From Sepiola atlantica (taxonomy: Eukaryota; Mollusca; Cephalopoda; Sepiida; Sepiolidae): a stretch of 64,000 nt of DNA. Position numbers and translations under genes: made by a program. Below the pieces are notes generated by a model that worked only from the letters and a program-made list of their open reading frames with translations, was not told where the DNA came from and made no database searches. The stretch is taken from assembly GCA_963556195.1 (NCBI GenBank), contig OY744532.1, positions 75,513,347-75,577,346 of the forward strand. Direction: 5' to 3'. Positions 54,251 through 64,000 of this stretch are shown piece after piece; position 1 is the stretch's first letter, and every line of letters begins with the position of its first letter.

Positions 54251-57200
54251 ATATTTTTCCCTCTATCCGTCTCTGTTTCTCTCGCCCTTCTCTCTCCCCC
54301 TCGCCCTTCTCTCTCCCCCATCGCCCTTCTCTCTCCCCCATCGCCCTTCAATCTTTGTCTCTCTTTCTCTCGCCCTTCAATCTTTTTCTCTCGCTCATTC
54401 AATCCTTTTCTCTCTTTCTCTCGCTCATTCAATCCTTTTCTCTCTTTCTCTCGCTCATTCAATCCTTTTCTCTCTTTCTCTCGCTCATTCAATCCTTTTC
54501 TCTCTTTCTCTCGCTCATTCAATCCTTTTCTCTCTTTCTCTCGCTCATTCAATCCTTTTCTCTCTTTCTCTCGCTCATTCAATCCTTTTCTCTCTTTCTC
54601 TCGCTCATTCAATCCTTTTCTCTCTTTCTCTCGCTCATTCAATCCTTTTCTCTCGCTCATTCAATCCTTTTCTCTCGCTCATTCAATCCTTTTCTCTCGC
54701 TCATTCAATCCTTTTCTCTCGCTCATTCAATCCTTTTCTCTCGCTCATTCAATCCTTTTCTCTCGCTCATTCAATCCTTTTCTCTCGCTCATTCAATCCT
54801 TTTCTCTCGCTCATTCAATCCTTTTCTCTCTTTCTCTCGCTCATTCAATCCTTTTCTCTCTTTCTCTCGCTCATTCAATCCTTTTCTCTCTTTCTCTCGC
54901 TCATTCAATCCTTTTCTCTCTTTCTCTCGCTCATTCAATCCTTTTCTCTTTCTCTCGCTCATTCAATCCTTTTCTCTCTTTCTCTCGCTCATTCAATCCT
55001 TTTCTCTCTTTCTCTCGCTCATTCAATCTCTTTCTCTCTCTCTTTCTCTCGCTCATTCAATCTCTTTCTCTCTCTCTTTCTCTCGCTCATTCAATCTCTT
55101 TCTCTCTCTCTTTCTCTCGCTCATTCAATCTCTTTCTCTCTCTCTTTCTCTCGCTCATTCAATCTCTTTCTCTCTCTCTTTCTCTCGCTCATTCAATCTC
55201 TTTCTCTCTTTCTCGCTCATTCAATCTCTTTCTCTCTTTCTCGCTCATTCAATCTCTTTCTCTCTTTCTCGCTCATTCAATCTCTTTCTCTCTTTCTCGC
55301 TCATTCAATCTCTTTCTCTCTTTCTCGCTCATTCAATCTCTTTCTCTCTTTCTCGCTCATTCAATCTCTTTCTCTCTTTCTCGCTCATTCAATCTCTTTC
55401 TCTCTTTCTCTCGCTCATTCAATCTCTTTCTCTCTTTCTCTCGCTCATTCAATCTCTTTCTCTCTTTCTCTCGCTCATTCAATCTCTTTCTCTCTTTCTC
55501 TCGCTCATTCAATCTCTTTCTCTCTTTCTCTCGCTCATTCAATCTCTTTCTCTCTTTCTCTCGCTCATTCAATCTCTTTCTCTCTTTCTCTCGCTCATTC
55601 AATCTCTTTCTCTCTTTCTCTCGCTCATTCAATCTCTCTCTCTTTCTCTCGCTCATTCAATCTCTTTCTCTCTTTCTCTCGCTCATTCAATCCTTTTCTC
55701 TCTTTCTCTCGCTCATTCAATCCTTTTCTCTCTTTCTCTCGCTCATTCAATCCTTTTCTCTTTCTCTCGCTCATTCAATCCTTTTCTCTCTTTCTCTCGC
55801 TCATTCAATCCTTTTCTCTCTTTCTCTCGCTCATTCAATCTCTTTCTCTCTCTCTTTCTCTCGCTCATTCAATCTCTTTCTCTCTCTCTTTCTCTCGCTC
55901 ATTCAATCTCTTTCTCTCTCTCTTTCTCTCGCTCATTCAATCTCTTTCTCTCTCTCTTTCTCTCGCTCATTCAATCTCTCTCTCTTTCTCTCGCTCATTC
56001 AATCTCTCTCTCTTTCTCTCGCTCATTCAATCTCTTTCTCTCTTTCTCGCTCATTCAATCTCTTTCTCTCTTTCTCGCTCATTCAATCTCTTTCTCTCTT
56101 TCTCGCTCATTCAATCTCTTTCTCTCTTTCTCGCTCATTCAATCTCTTTCTCTCTTTCTCAATCTCTTTCTCTCTTTCTCTCGCTCATTCAATCTCTTTC
56201 TCTCTTTCTCTCGCTCATTCAATCTCTTTCTCTCTTTCTCTCGCTCATTCAATCTCTTTCTCTCTTTCTCTCGCTCATTCAATCTCTTTCTCTCTTTCTC
56301 TCGCTCATTCAATCTCTTTCTCTCTTTCTCTCGCTCATTCAATCTCTTTCTCTCTTTCTCTCGCTCATTCAATCTCTTTCTCTCTTTCTCTCGCTCATTC
56401 AATCTCTCTCTCTTTCTCTCGCTCATTCAATCTCTTTCTCTCTTTCTCTCGCTCATTCAATCTCTTTCTCTCTTTCTCGCTCATTCAATCTCTTTCTCTC
56501 TTTCTCGCTCATTCAATCTCTTTCTCTCTTTCTCGCTCATTCAATCTCTTTCTCTCTTTCTCTCGCTCATTCAATCTCTTTCTCTCTTTCTCTCTTTCTC
56601 TCGCTCATTCAATCTCTTTCTCTCTTTCTCTCGCTCATTCAATCTCTTTCTCTCTTTCTCTCGCTCATTCAATCTCTTTCTCTCTTTCTCGCTCATTCAA
56701 TCTCTTTCTCTCTTTCTCGCTCATTCAATCTCTTTCTCTCTTTCTCGCTCATTCAATCTCTTTTCTCTCTTTCTCTCGCTCATTCAATCTCTTTTCTCTC
56801 TTTCTCTCGCTCATTCAATCCTTTTCTCTCTTTCTCTCGCTCATTCAATCCTTTTCTCTCTTTCTCTCGCTCATTCAATCCTTTTCTCTCTTTCTCTCGC
56901 TCATTCAATCCTTTTCTCTCTTTCTCTCGCTCATTCAATCCTTTTCTCTCTTTCTCTCGCTCATTCAATCCTTTTCTCTCTTTCTCTCGCTCATTCAATC
57001 CTTTTCTCTCTTTCTCTCGCTCATTCAATCCTTTTCTCTCTTTCTCTCGCTCATTCAATCCTTTTCTCTCTTTCTCTCGCTCATTCAATCCTTTTCTCTC
57101 TTTCTCTCGCTCATTCAATCCTTTTCTCTCTTTCTCTCGCTCATTCAATCCTTTTCTCTCTTTCTCTCGCTCATTCAATCCTTTTCTCTCTTTCTCTCGC

Positions 57201-57448
57201 TCATTCAATCCTTTTCTCTCTTTCTCTCGCTCATTCAATCCTTTTCTCTCTTTCTCTCGCTCATTCAATCCTTTTCTCTCTTTCTCTCGCTCATTCAATC
57301 TCTTTCTCTCGCTCATTTAATCTCTTTCTCTCTTTCTCTCGCTCATCTAATCTCTTTCTCTCTTTCTCTCGCTCATCTAATCTCTTTCTCTCGCTCATTC
57401 AATCTCTTTCTCTCTTTCTCTCGCTCATTCAATCTCTTTCTCTCTTAC
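54251..57448. repeat. Minisatellite 3: 30-bp pyrimidine array with higher-order structure
   Basis: Base unit of 30 bp: 'ccttttctctctttctctcg' followed by 'ctcattcaat'. Variants of 22, 28 and 34 bp and a C-to-T form ('tctctttctc') occur in homogeneous blocks. The block order 28-bp single, 30-bp, 34-bp run, 28-bp run, 30-bp T-form run occurs twice (about 54940-55690 and 55750-56450), so a ~0.7-0.8-kb segment was itself duplicated. All three plus frames stay open for over 1000 codons because the strand is nearly all pyrimidine. These are not genes. Confidence 0.95.
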
Positions 57449-57655
57449 TATGTCTCTCTTTTACATATTACAGCCTAGTAATTCCGTTATTGTGTCATCA
57501 AAACAAAAAAGAAGTATACACCCTTCTATAATCTGACCACCTTAGCAGCCCTCTTTTTAACATCTTCATCATCAGACCTAATAATATTAATAATAACCCT
57601 CTAGTTCTGTGTCAGTTCTCGCATGTAGCCACGCACGCCCCCCCCCCCCCCCCCC
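57449..57655. other. Spacer with C19 run
   Basis: (ATC)/(ATA) scraps and a long C run at 57639-57656. Confidence 0.6.
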
Positions 57656-58050
57656 CACAACATAACATCCTTCCTTCTCCATCCTCGTCTCGCGTGTTTC
57701 TCTCCCGCACACTGCGTGTAACCGAGCGTCTGTGTTCGCTTTTAACAGTTCCCCTTCTCTCTCTTTCCTCTACCGAAAAAAAAAGACCTCTCTCTTTCTC
57801 TCTCTGGAGAGAGAGTGCGCGTATGAAAGCAAAGATGACGACATTACTGAGGAAAGCCGTTGTCCCCTTTGGTCACCCTCCCCATTATTCTAGCACGAGG
57901 ACGCCGTCATCATCCAGCCTGTCCATCCATCTATCTAGCCAGTCTCCTTTCTCTTGGCCAGCTAACTACCAGCCGATTATTTTCTATATTTTAGAAATGT
58001 CTTCCTATGACGCCATCAACCTCCTATCCCTCTGCTCAAGGCTTCAGTAA
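57656..58050 (+). other. GC-richer segment with a possible exon end
   Basis: CpG-containing sequence unlike its neighbours. A 118-codon ORF from ATG 57694 (or internal Met at 57823/57832, 'MKAKMTTLLRKAVVPFG') runs to 'aggcttcagtaaggcttc', where GTAAGG would be a splice donor just before the stop. The protein is Ser/Leu/Pro-rich, without a domain I recognise. It may be a 5' exon or UTR, or chance. Confidence 0.2.
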
Positions 58051-58156
58051 GGCTTCTTCTTAAAAGCTTTCTTCTTCTTCACTTAAATTTCACTTTTCTT
58101 TCTCTTTCCTTTTTTTTTTCTTTCATTTCTTACCTGCCGACTTTGTAGTAGTGAGC

Positions 58157-58196
<40 letters not shown>

Positions 58197-58756
58197 TATT
58201 CGATAGACGTCCTACCTGTGTTTTTCTTATGTTTTGTTACCTGCATTCTGCCTTTTTATTTATTTATTTTTTATCTTTAATTTCAGCTTGTTCAATGTTT
58301 GATCGAAAATCTTTTTAAAATCTATTTTTCTAGTATTTTTTTTTTATTATATTCTACATCTAGTACAAAAAAAAAATAGATCATGAAAAAATAATTTTTT
58401 ACATTTTTATTTCTTTAAGAAAAAAATCATTAATTCTACTTTCGAAAATTTCATTGTACATTATAAAAAATATATATTAAGAAAAGAAATTAAAAAAAAT
58501 TTTTTTTTTTTTTTTTATCTACTTTTTCTTATCTAATTTATTCCTGCTTGTATATTGTGTTCTGCGTGCTGTTTTTTTTTTTTTTTTAATATAATAAATG
58601 CTTGATTGTATATGTTTTTCTAGTTAGGAGAAAGAGAGCTAAACAATACAACTCGTTATTTCAATGCAACTCGAATATATGGCTTGTTCGGCTCACATCG
58701 ACAAGTCCCCCTTAAGCTCTACTAACAACCAACTTGGTATCGAGCACTCTTGGAAT

Positions 58757-58806
<50 letters not shown>

Positions 58807-58834
58807 TTATGACACGGTAAATAATAAGCCTACA
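58051..58834. other. No recognisable gene; (TA)n and homopolymers
   Basis: (TA)n at 58160-58200 and 58759-58803, T-runs near 58500-58518 and 58572-58587. Confidence 0.6.
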
Positions 58835-59397
58835 CAAGCTGTACCTACTCGGGATTATTTTTGCTTCGCCTTAAAAAAAAAAGAATAGGGTGTATTTTAA
58901 AGTTAAATGTAATTTTAACGTAATCGTTTGGTTAAATAATTAATTGAACCAAATTATTATAAAACTATAACTAATTTTGTTATGACAATATTGTTTTAAT
59001 CTCTATAAGATTATTGGTTGTAAATAACTTCTAAAACTTTAAATGTTGTAATACATGCGGATTTGCTGCGAAATGAGTTTCTATTCAGCCGTTTAAATGC
59101 TTCCAAATTCCTTTCATAGTTCGAAGAGTCACGAATTCATTTTTTTTTTTTATCTAACTATTAACAAAATAAACCGAAACGCATTCTGGTAAATTTAATT
59201 TCCAAATTCTTTTTTTAAATAAGATTTTTTTTTTTTTTTTAGTTATTGTTGGTATTTTACGTTATCGCAATTTTTAATTGAATAAATACAAGATTAATAG
59301 CAAAAAAAATGTACTTCATGTAGAGGCGAGAAACGCAAATATACTGAGACACGATAAGTGGTCACATAATTTTATTAATATAGAGACTAGATATCCT
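58835..59397 (-). mobile_element. Interspersed repeat family R2, copy 3
   Basis: Minus strand: 'tctctatattaataaaatta', 'gtttctcgcctctacatgaa', 'aacaaaattagttatagttt' and 'taatttggttcaattaatta' match 50262-50850 in order. Confidence 0.65.
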
Positions 59398-61300
59398 AAA
59401 TAATGTCCCAAATGATGCCTGCCTTGTTGTCTATCTCTCTGTCTCCTTGTATATATGCTTGCCTAACACACTGACCTCTTTTTTTTTGTTTGGTCTGTGT
59501 GTTTTTAAAAATTCTTTTGTCCTCTTTTTTTATGTTCACATCTTTTTTCCTGTTGTGTTTTTTAAAAATTCCTCGCTTCGTTGTGCTCACCGTAAACCCC
59601 TTCTTTAGCCCCCCTCCCCAATGTTTGTCATGAAACGTCCACTACACACCCGGGTATGGTGATGATGTCATGCAGTGCAAGCAATAAATACGGCCCTCTT
59701 CCTCTTCAACCCCCAAAATACTGGCTACTTGCAGGGGGTATTTTTATGCATTATAATTTCATCTCCGGACGAACAGGAACGAGGAGTTCAACTATGACTG
59801 GTTTCTATCCGTACGAAATATTGACGATTGGCGCTGATCTGTCTATCTATTTATCCGTCCAAATTCTTCGGAATATTATCAGATGCTTCTACGGAATTTT
59901 AACCGAATCAAACCGACTTGAACTAAACCTCACCCTTGGGTTAAGGTTTTTTTGTTTTTTTTTAAATAACAGTTGAAATACTGTAGAAGTACCTAGTATC
60001 GATTAAGCACTAAATGTTCAGATTGTTTTTTTCCTTTTGTTTTTTAATTTGAATTAACGTCTGCAATTTTCAGCAGGGGGCTCAGTTTACTATTCATGTT
60101 CAACGTAAAATGACCCCCCCCCCCCTACTCTATTAGATCGGTCTCCTAGAAAAAAAAATGTAACATAAAAAAAAACAACCATTCTAATAAATAAAAACTT
60201 TGTACTATTAAAAAAAAAATCTGTTTACAATTCGTTAATTAAAGTCTAAAAATTAAATTATATTATAAAAATAAAAAGGAAACTGCTATAAACACCTGGA
60301 TGTTTATATTAACACCGTCTGTACTGATAAACTAAAATCGTTCCGAAAAAATAATGGTGCATACGTAATAAAAAAAAAAAAAAAAATGCATTCGTTTAGT
60401 TTTGAGAGACAATGATTACCCCCTGTAAGGGTGCTTGTGCGAGGAGCCTATAGTGAAGCAAGGGTGCCTATCTAACCGCACCTCTCCGGCTCGAGTCCAG
60501 TGGCCAGGACGACTGGAAACAATGTCGGAATAAGCAGAATAAAACTGGTGTTATTTCGGAGTTTTCCTTCTAGACGAGTTGCCCTACCAAGGCTTGAGAG
60601 TCTAGTCTGTCCTACTATTTAATCCAGAATTAAAAGGAAGGATATATGGATTCATACCAAGGCCATAGCTATAACTTTGGCCTTAATTCATACCTTTCCT
60701 TGTGGGTTTCACTTTAATTTTTTCTTCCTTTCCCAAATTCATATTAATTATTTAAAACTTATCTAATAATAAAGCGCGAAAGTTGTTTGGCATAGATTAT
60801 AGTAACATTTCGTTCTTTGATACGACAGGGATGCGTGGAGAAAATTAATGTTTTAACAGTGGTGTGCGGGCGACTAGACGGTGGCCCAGGCATCCAAATT
60901 GGGGAGGAGCGGGCCAATCATATTCAAACTATCTCCCTTTCTTAAAATTCTTTTCAGTACTAGGACTTATACTTGAGTCTTTGGGGCATGCAATCAAGGA
61001 GTTGGCCTCAGACATCACTAGACCGTTGCATACCGCTGACCACAAATGAACCATAATACTCAACTCTTTGCCTTTTAAAAGTTTAATTCAAGCTAGACAT
61101 TACTTTCAATTCGTCCGTTTCTTGAAAGGTTTCAAAATTGCTAATTTTAAAGGATCACACTGTAATATTCCGTGTCGGCCATTTTAATCCGTTATGACAA
61201 CATACAAAAATGTCCGGCACGGTTGTTTACTTTGTGGGTCTTCGAAATTGGAGAGTGATTTTCAAGTCTTTTAAACTGGCTTGAATTAGAGTTGAGATAA
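59398..61300. other. No recognisable gene; repeat scraps
   Basis: A 106-codon ORF (59656-59976) has no family likeness. 'gagtctagtctgtcctacta' (60597) with 'aaggaaggatatatggattc' matches the repeat scrap at 28195. C12 run near 60115. Nothing else supported. Confidence 0.4.
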
Positions 61301-61423
61301 AAGCCGGTGTGGCTCTCGTGCCCCTCAAGCCACGTCTGTTGTTTTTATACAACACAATTTATGAACGGTCTCTGCATCTCATTGATGATCACGTGGGCAT
61401 TAAACGAGAACAGGTCAAAACGT

Positions 61424-61799
61424 CACCAAGTCAAAACGTCACCAAATTTTTGGGCCCCCGTTCTGGCGTCGGACGGGGGTCTCGACGGCTAGCCGCACCA
61501 CTTCTGGGGGTGTTTCCACTCGTCACCAAACTTATAAAATATTATAATAAGAATAGAATATTGTTTGCAATATGGGTCGAATATGATAACAACGGTGATG
61601 TAAGTATTAACCGTTTGCTTCGAAAAGCATCTCGGATCTACATGCCGGCTATTTAAAAATATATTTTTTATATTTTATTATTAATAAAAGCTTCATATTT
61701 TTGAAAACCTTTTCATTATTACAAAAGTAGAACATTGGTACAAGTAACAAATTATTTGACGATAAATATCACTTAAAGAATTGGGTGACGTTTTGACTT
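61424..61799. mobile_element. Candidate MITE with ~21-bp TIRs
   Basis: 'aagtcaaaacgtcaccaaat' (61424) is inverted at 61780-61799 ('attgggtgacgttttgactt'). A third copy of 'gtcaaaacgtcacc' lies just outside the left end (61411-61424), so the left side may be a tandemly repeated end. The interior is GC-rich on the left and AT-rich on the right, with no transposase. The 115-codon ORF (61309-61656) crosses the TIR and is not credible. Confidence 0.6.
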
Positions 61800-61819
61800 G
61801 TAACCCATGAAACCACTAC

Positions 61820-62235
61820 CTATCTCTATTTTCTTGCCTCCTCATGCGGGTAAATTTATACAAGGTCGGTTTTTAATGTGTGTGTGGGATGTCCAGCTCC
61901 CTCAGAGGGGACACTTTGGGTTGGGTGGGGGAAAAATTGCTTCAGTTTGTTTACCTGCCCGCCACAGAAGCAAAGTTAGACACGAGGTCAGTTTATTGTG
62001 GGAATCATGCTCCCTCCACCCCCAAATAAACTGGGCATTTTGGATGGGTGTAAGATTAGCCAAGATTGGTATTCACCGATGAGGGCGCATCAGGCGACCT
62101 CTCCTTTCCCTGAATGGAGAAAGTAATGCCTGGGAGAATAATATCTTGTCTGACCAGAACAGATACTACACTTTGACCCAGGAGGATTTCTCCTTCTCCT
62201 GACCGAGGACAGAACAGATACTACAATCTAATCTT
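61820..62235 (-). mobile_element. Cluster of U2-headed SINE pieces
   Basis: Minus strand from 62235: a U2-like head ('attgtagtatctgttctgtc') with the start of body B ('ggagaaggagaaatcctcct'). A second U2 head follows ('tcaaagtgtagtatctgttc', 62176-62157) running into body A ('ttctcccaggcattactttc'). Two partial body-B copies come last (62050-61950 and 61935-61835, each with 'aaac/aaccgaccttgt'-type text). At least three insertions or a rearranged multimer. Confidence 0.7.
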
Positions 62236-62420
62236 AAATCATGGAAACTTAATTACTGTATACATTCGCCACGCAACCGTGTACATACGCAATCTACTTT
62301 CGTAAATATTATGAATATGCAAACGTGGGCCGGTACTTATACGGACTATGATTATTAAAGGGGGAGGGGGGATTATCATAAAATGTATTAGTTTCCGTTT
62401 AAATTTTGATTGTGTTTGAA

Positions 62421-63104
62421 AAATAAACGGCGATCTTCTAGTTTGACGTCGTAAATTATCGAGGAAATTGTTGAGCTCGTTAGGCCACGCCCACGCCATA
62501 TTTGAAGTGCCCATATATGAATTGGATGCTTGTTTACGTTTTGATTTTTTTGATTTTTGGACATTATTTAATTATTTTTACACCATTATTTAATTGGAAT
62601 AGTTGGCGGCTCGTACCGTTAATGCGTTTAAGTTTCCTCTTCGCATGTGACCACAAGCCCTCAATGTTTTGTGTATGAGTGCCGGATATAAGGTCCACAA
62701 AATACTGCGAATGATTCACTGTTGAATGCTGAAAAGCACCCGGCAAATCTCGGATTCCGCTATATGATCTCAACTCATCCGTGTGGATCATAGAACCATT
62801 TTCAGTGTTTCCAGAAAATGTTGCATTGTATATCACAACAATATATCGTGTAACATTGTAAATAAATGTTTAAAATATCGTATAAAAATCTATTTATTTT
62901 GTTAAATAATGGTGTAAAAATAATTAAATAATGGTGTAACAATAATGTTTAAAATATATTGTGTCCAAAAATCAAAAAAATCAAAACGTAAACAAGCATT
63001 CAATTCATATATGGGCACTCCAAATATGGCGTGGGCGTGGCATAACGAGCTCAACAATTTCCTCGATAATTTACGACGTCAAACTAGAAGATCGCCAAAT
63101 AAAC
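62421..63104. mobile_element. Merlin (IS1016/IS1595-like) element with perfect 8-bp TSD
   Basis: The element (62429-63096) begins 'ggcgatcttctagtttgacg' and ends with the exact inverse. The long arms extend ~160 bp with few mismatches ('ccacgcccacgccatatttg' in the left arm). The flanks are 'aaataaac' at 62421-62428 and 63097-63104. The interior holds a minus-strand transposase remnant (62564-62836). An 8-9-bp TSD, GG-starting ends and an IS1016/IS1595-type transposase define Merlin. The first part of the transposase is deleted, so it is non-autonomous. Clean TSDs suggest a fairly recent insertion. Confidence 0.92.
62564..62836 (-). pseudogene. Merlin transposase C-terminal fragment
   Basis: Minus strand, 90 codons. 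'GSMIHTDELRSYSGI' carries the second catalytic Asp. 'STVNHSQYFVDLISGTHTQN' and 'IEGLWSHAKRKLK' carry the catalytic Glu (in 'NIEGLW'). This is the ISXO2/IS1595-type DDE domain end. The last ~25 residues run into the TIR. The first Asp and the N-terminal domain are missing, so there is no activity. The Met at 62836 is internal to the original protein. Confidence 0.9.
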
Positions 63105-64000
63105 GCCTAAAGTTAATTTCTAAAATAAAAAAGAAAAGTATTTTTACATGTGAATAATAATTTATAATGAAAAATGTTATCACGGCGGCTAAAAAAATTT
63201 TTTTAAAATTCGTTGAAATTTGAAGAAATTCATTGTAAAAATCTCTTGAAAGAAAAATATCAGTTTTCTGGAACTATTTCAAAGATAGTCTTAGGATATT
63301 GTACTAACAATTGCATAATTATAAGAAAAGTGAATTTATTTAAAAGAAAAAAAAAAGACTGCTTTCGGTCAAGTAGTAAACAAACTGGCTATCGATATGC
63401 AGAAATGTACGGAAGACAATAACTGCAATAATATCTCGTTATATTATTTTGAACTTTATATAGCAAAATGGTTTTGTAATAGTTTATAGAAATTTGAAAA
63501 ATTATACCTTAATTTCTCTAAGTTATAAATTTTTTATTAATTTAAGTATCCCAATTTTGTAGTAATAAAAAGGGAAATGCTTATTTAATTAGAATATTTT
63601 TTAATTTACACAATTAAGATTTTATTATTTTTTTTATCTAAAACGATTCATATTGAACTTGAATTCATTTTAAATTCAAAATACCTTGAAATTATTGATG
63701 ACCTCTGTTTACCAATGTTTTTCTTTAGAATTTGAAATAAAACTTTTATATAATTTTGTTCAAAACTATTTTTTCGTAATTCAAAACTTTAGCAATTTCA
63801 TTACTCAAATTATTCTTAAATGTGTCGTTACGATAACTTAAATTCAATGACTACACTGACAATTTTATTAATTGAAAAAAAAAATGAGCTAAACAATTAT
63901 TTATTATTAATAATTAAATAGAATTTGAAAGAAAATGATTATTAATGAAAAAAATTACAAAAAATACAAAATTACATTTTAATTTTCCAAATGATGTATA
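63105..64000. other. No recognisable gene; very AT-rich
   Basis: A 69-codon ORF (63213-63422) has no family likeness. No repeat identified. Confidence 0.5.

Noticed and set aside
54169..57531. Open frames of 1000+ codons in all three plus frames
   Set aside because: Produced by the 30-bp pyrimidine minisatellite; a C/T strand has no stop codons. The proteins are Ser/Leu/Phe repeats in every frame.

Overview
This window looks like intergenic or intronic DNA from an animal, most likely a coleoid cephalopod (octopus or squid group). The inference rests on AT-rich sequence full of homopolymers and (TA)n/(TC)n tracts, and on several LINE copies that end in the 'acatgccagcatg...ttaaac' tail that I associate with cephalopod genomes. 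There is no operon structure, no bacterial-type gene and no host gene that I can defend. Every long open reading frame is either a simple-sequence artefact or a decayed transposable-element protein.

Layout. 1-5.6 kb: a U2-snRNA-headed SINE fragment, a 26-bp tandem array, a large foldback, a hAT-type MITE and other interspersed repeats. 7.2-12.3 kb: a graveyard of non-LTR retrotransposon 3' ends (RTE-like, CR1/Jockey-like and one with C2H2 fingers), plus a TA-flanked MITE. 13.3-16.2 kb: a pyrimidine tract, a mariner deletion derivative with terminal inverted repeats (TIRs), a perfect hairpin and a second hAT MITE. 17.6-20.6 kb: a complete U2-headed SINE with a 13-bp target-site duplication (TSD), a LINE pol tail and two long inverted-repeat elements. 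21-33.5 kb: more LINE tails, Penelope-like motifs, tRNA-like SINEs, U2-headed SINE dimers, a third hAT MITE and a ~170-bp tandem repeat. 34.4-35.3 kb: a U1-snRNA-headed SINE beside a broken zinc-binding protein fragment. 37.4-46.1 kb: another U2-headed SINE, a mariner fragment, a 15-bp tandem array, an unknown 152-aa ORF and more SINE/LINE pieces. 47-49.7 kb and 54.25-57.45 kb: two very large pyrimidine-strand minisatellites, with a degraded retroelement between them that is bracketed by a ~110-bp direct repeat. 61.4-63.1 kb: a SINE cluster and a Merlin (IS1016/IS1595-like) element with a perfect 8-bp TSD.

The strongest candidate for something undescribed is a SINE system whose 5' heads are copied from spliceosomal snRNAs. 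One copy begins with the U1 5' end (34411) and two begin with the U2 5' end (17604, 37454). All three carry the same unrelated body and have TSDs, so these are mobile elements and not snRNA genes. A second U2-headed body type occurs alone and joined to the first. snRNA-headed SINEs are known to me only from crocodilians; whether they are recorded in molluscs needs a database search.

The elements do not form a pathway. LINE reverse transcriptases of the kind found here as fragments would be the plausible source of enzyme for the SINEs, while the hAT, mariner and Merlin remnants are non-autonomous.
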